From: Aphelocoma coerulescens
Lineage: Eukaryota; Chordata; Aves; Passeriformes; Corvidae
Length of the DNA stretch: 64,000 nucleotides
Reading direction: 5' to 3'
NCBI RefSeq assembly: GCF_041296385.1
Contig: NW_027184085.1
Coordinates: forward strand, 12,209,301-12,273,300
Within the stretch, counting starts at the first letter, position 1; each line of letters begins with the position of its first letter. The notes under the pieces were generated by a model. It was given only the letters and a program-made list of their open reading frames with translations. It was not told the origin of the DNA and searched no databases. The position numbers were made by a program, and so were the translations under genes. Positions 60,076 through 64,000 of the stretch are shown piece after piece.

Positions 60076-63000
60076 TAAGACATAGAAGAACAATGGAAGG
60101 GTAAGCATAATCCTAAAAAAAAAATGGATAAAAAGTAAGTGTACTGTAATTGTATTATTAATATTACTATTGACACTTTTCACCATATTGTAGTTTTAAC
60201 TGCCTTGTTATTCTTTATTTTTCTGAATCAGTTAGATTTGGATTAGAGATAATATACTCTGCAGATCTCAATTAACAATAGATTCTTGGCTTTACTTATA
60301 TGTAAGGTGTTCTTTCTTTTTGCCCATAAACAAGACCTCGAGCATAACACAAGGCAGGAGAGAGGAGGATGAGGGCATCTTCAAACTCAGCTCCTAGCAG
60401 GGAGCCAAAAGGCACTCTAACACTTCTCTTTCTGAGGTACCTGACATATTTTGCTAGCTGCAAACTGCTTTAATGGGAAGTTAGACTGTTGTGTTGTGTG
60501 TCATTATTTTCACACCCACAGAGCTGAGGTCTGTCTCAGCAGTGAGATTGCTTTGCCCCGCCCTGCTACCATTTTCCTTGAAATGGGATGGTGGTTTTCT
60601 TAGCTGGGAAGTTAGGTAGGTGATATGTCTTTCTGTGGGCTGCAGGGTAGTGATGTCTTTGTGTAGGCCCCTTACTTGACCCTGTTTAGAAGATAATCAA
60701 GAATGGTTTAAAATAGAGGTGATAGTATGTCTTGGTGATGCCCAGCAGCTTTTGACATCAGTTATTTGGATCATCCACTATAGATCCTCCTGTCCAGTCT
60801 GTGAGAGAACATGCCCTATCTGTGACATATTTTTTCTTGCACGCCAGCAAGAAACCTTCTGTCTGACCTCTAGTCTAAGAAGTGCTGGGAACAACAAAAT
60901 CTATGTTAAATTCCCCAAAGGCACACAAGGCTTTCTGTTATAAACCAGGTGTTCTTGTCTAGCAGCAGGTTGAGTGGGAGTGCCACCAGGAGCAGGAGAG
61001 CATTGCTCCCAGGCCATCATTCATGACCCCACCTCTACAGCGCAGTAGAAACCTGTGTGGCTTGTGTGAGAAGGGACCAAGGAGCATGGGACAGTGGCAC
61101 AGATATGTAGGGACATGCTGGAGAGGGCATCAGACAGGGAAATGCAGAGGAGCAGGCACACCCCATGCTGCAGAAATGGTAGCAGAATTCTCCAAATGTT
61201 TCTAACTCCATTTGCGAAGTTACAACATGTTACAGACCCTGCTGTGGTTCAATCCTTTTCACTTGTCAAGTCATAACTTTACTCTCTAGCAAAGTTCCTG
61301 CTGATTTTAGAAGTGTAGCATCTAACCTGTGTGGTTAGGCCTGAGGCAACAGAAATGAAGTGCCTGGTATCTGTACTGCTCCCTAGAGTTAGTCACCCAA
61401 ACCACGGCCCTTCACACAAGAGAATGTTCTTGCCCCGTGCCTTGTTGTGCATTTCCATTACAGACACTGATGTTGATGGGGACTCTGCCACAGTACAAGC
61501 CACTAGCAGCTACCAGGACACAATCATTTACACAGAATCAAGTCTAGGATACTGCCACAAGTCAGCATTTAAGTGTTTGTAAATTACCTTCTCTCTCTGA
61601 AGACTTATCCTTTTTAAAAACAAATTAGTCATACTGTCTCAAATGGATTCATGCTAGTGAAAAATGTAGTGCAGCCATGTGAACAAGAAACCAGACTACA
61701 ATAACTGCCATGTTTTCAATACACCATTCCTGCATTTGAGGCCAGATAATGCTAACAAGAATTTGCTAACATTATCTACCCAGAAATTGTATAATCTGGC
61801 ACGTTTGTTATCTGCAGGGGAAAGTCACTATCTTCTGATGGATGAAACCTCACAAGTTTCTGTGCAAACAGTCATACCACCCGGATGCCACCAAAGATGG
61901 CTGTTTCAGTGATGCCAAGAAGAAAAAAAATCAAAACACCCACCCAAAACCAAAAAAACAGCTCACAAAAAGTAATAAAACATTTCTTAGAATAGAATAT
62001 TACAAGACAAATGTTAATTCTAATTATACTACCATTGTAAATATTATGCAAGCTCTAGGAGTGGCACATTTGGTCCACCACCAGTTGTCTCTGCCAAGGA
62101 CAGAGGCTGCAGTGCTATGCTGCAGTCTGTGACATGCAGCTTCCTGGGCTGTAAGAGGCTCCTCTGAGCAAGAACCTACAGTGTTTGAATCCAGCTTTTC
62201 CTCTGACACAGCTCCCTGCCTGCACTGCCTGATGTGGCACAACCCTGTCCTGTTACCACCAATGTGGCATTCAGCACTGAGAAAGAAGATGGAAGCAGAA
62301 TCCTGGGACTGCTTTGGCTGCTTTCAGCAATGCTTCGGCACAAATGTCAAGTAAATACTCCTAACTGCACTGTCATCCCAGTCCCTCATTGCCTGTAAGG
62401 AAAAGACCTCATCTAAAACAAAACAGAGGGCCCTGGACCTTTGGAAAATTTGGAGCTCCAAGCTCTTGTCATTTGTCATTACATGGCACAAAGCAATGCT
62501 TGTTTCTTAGTTAGAAGAACTAAATGTCCCTAACTTAGTTAGGGACAAAGGGGGTTAATCGGGAGGATTAACTTGTCCCCAGGCAGTGGGTCTTTCTGAG
62601 AGGTTTGGTGCCTGACATCTACCTCTTCTCCAACTGACATTGTCACAAATGTGATTCAAATCAGAACAAACTGTAAACCCCTTGCCTCCTTTTATCCCAG
62701 AGTGGTGAAAAAGCATGTACTATTATTATTGTTACTTATTCCTTGTTTGTGAAGAAACAAATTTTAACCTCTGATGAATCCACAGGAAAAAGAAATGAAG
62801 GCTGAGTTAAAAGCAGTATGCTAAAATGTCTCCCACTTGAAAATACTGCAACTATCATGGAAGTCAAAATGGGAGTAGTCAAGTCCCTGGCAAGGTACTA
62901 AGTACTGTCATGGCCAGGACTGCACTGCTGTATATAAAAAAGGGTTTGCCAGCAGCACTGACAGGTTTGTGGAGGCAGGTACACTGTTTTTGTCATTTCT

Positions 63001-64000
63001 GTGTACAGTTCTTAAGCAGGTTGGGTTATCTGCAAAGCCATCTCCATTCCTCACAGTCCCAGACAGAGGCTTTTTAAATAACTGGCTTCAAATAATGAAG
63101 TAAGGTGTCAAAACTCGTTAAGTGGAAGTTCTCTCTCCCTTCTCCATTCACCTCCAAGCCTTTACCACATTATTCCTACTCAAAGCTAATGCTGCCAGAT
63201 AAAACAGATTTTAGATTAACACATTCAGGGAGTTCAGTCCTGCAGTCAAGCCCAGGTATTTCCCTGGTGGACCTTGTACTTTGAATAAAATACAAAACAT
63301 TTCTAGGTATGAAATCCAGGTGCCTGCTACCCAAACTGAGGCATGTGGGAAGAAAAGGAAGCACAAAAAGCAACACATTTCTTCCTTGGGTAGTGTGACA
63401 TTTTCTCTCAAGGTTTTGGATGTTTGCTTGGGACATCCCTGATCATCAGTGTGAGAAATCTCCTGTATGTGGAATGGATAATGCATTAGTCCCCTGCCTT
63501 ATTGTGTAACTCAGAAGTCAGGGAGCACACTGGAGCAACCCTAGGGTGGTACGAGGATTCTTTTGCAAAGTTTACAAAGCACTTAATTCATTGACTCTCT
63601 AGCCTAGGGGCTTTCCTAGAAAAGTTTCCTGGAAAGGGACAATGTGTTAAGGGTTCCTGACATATGAATTGTGAAATGTCACAGCTCAGATCCAAACCAG
63701 AGCAAACACTGAACTCCTGCCCATGCTAAGAGCTCAGCCCTTCACTGTTGCCACACTGAACAGCTTGGATCCCTCTGAAGGATCAACAAGCTATGGGCTC
63801 CAATGGATAGAATCTATAGCTAATGTAATGACTGGTTTCATATTTATTCTTTATTCAAATATTCTAATGAGCTCAGTCAAGCCCATTAACAGTTCCCAGG
63901 GAAATAACCACATAAGACATAGGTTATTGCTGCTGACAAAGGCCTTCATTGCAATGAGAGTAGAATCAAGCTTGTTAATTCTTATAGCTCATTAGTAATT
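60076..64000. other. Intergenic sequence, no gene recognised
   Basis: Only short, featureless open frames are present. The next gene expected by mammalian synteny (a UGT3A glycosyltransferase) was not recognised in the remaining 3.9 kb. A 10-bp palindrome lies at 62525-62547. Confidence 0.5.
62525..62547. repeat. Perfect inverted repeat with telomere-like arms
   Basis: TGTCCCTAAC and GTTAGGGACA are 10-bp perfect arms separated by TTA. The arms contain CCCTAA/TTAGGG. Confidence 0.9.

Noticed and set aside
60076..64000. UGT3A-family gene expected beyond CAPSL
   Set aside because: No UDP-glycosyltransferase signature was found on either strand, so it probably lies outside the window.

Overview
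This is a vertebrate nuclear window, almost certainly from a bird. It carries two multi-exon genes in the order IL7R (+) then CAPSL (-), as on human 5p13. The non-coding DNA is littered with 5'-truncated CR1 LINEs of avian type plus retroviral LTR remnants, and no SINEs of mammalian type were recognised. In birds this neighbourhood is known from the Z chromosome, so a Z location is likely but is not shown by the sequence itself. The species is not determined.

Layout. Positions 1-16.8 kb are intergenic, with simple repeats, CR1 fragments (4.87-5.19, 6.49-7.39, about 8.3 kb) and an LTR-like block (9.72-10.27 kb). IL7R follows on the + strand: an antisense CR1 (16.81-17.32 kb), a TATA-type promoter, and eight coding exons from 17,814 to 32,565. 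All junctions are canonical and keep phase, giving a 462-residue interleukin-7 receptor alpha chain. From 32.6 to 41.6 kb there is a tail-to-tail intergenic region with a pair of about 230-bp direct repeats 3.8 kb apart. CAPSL follows on the - strand: four coding exons between 46,643 and 41,632 give a 208-residue EF-hand protein. Its ATG sits exactly at a splice acceptor, so an untranslated first exon must lie upstream (higher coordinates). From 46.7 to 64 kb the window is again intergenic or upstream sequence, with a solo LTR bounded by a 5-bp duplication (52,235-52,836), CR1 copies (53.7, 56.0-56.7, 58.4-60.1 kb) and microsatellites.

The two genes are not functionally linked. IL7R is the lymphocyte receptor subunit for IL-7/TSLP, and CAPSL is a calcyphosine-like calcium-binding protein. 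They are neighbours by conserved synteny and converge on a shared 3' intergenic space.

The most interesting lead is in IL7R intron 6. A 414-base open segment (28,869-29,282) has a good splice acceptor and donor and the exact phase (2-2) to be inserted between the transmembrane exon and the box-1 exon. A second lead is that skipping the transmembrane exon would create a TGA precisely at the exon 5/7 junction, which predicts a clean soluble receptor. No operons, CRISPR arrays, rRNA or tRNA genes were seen.
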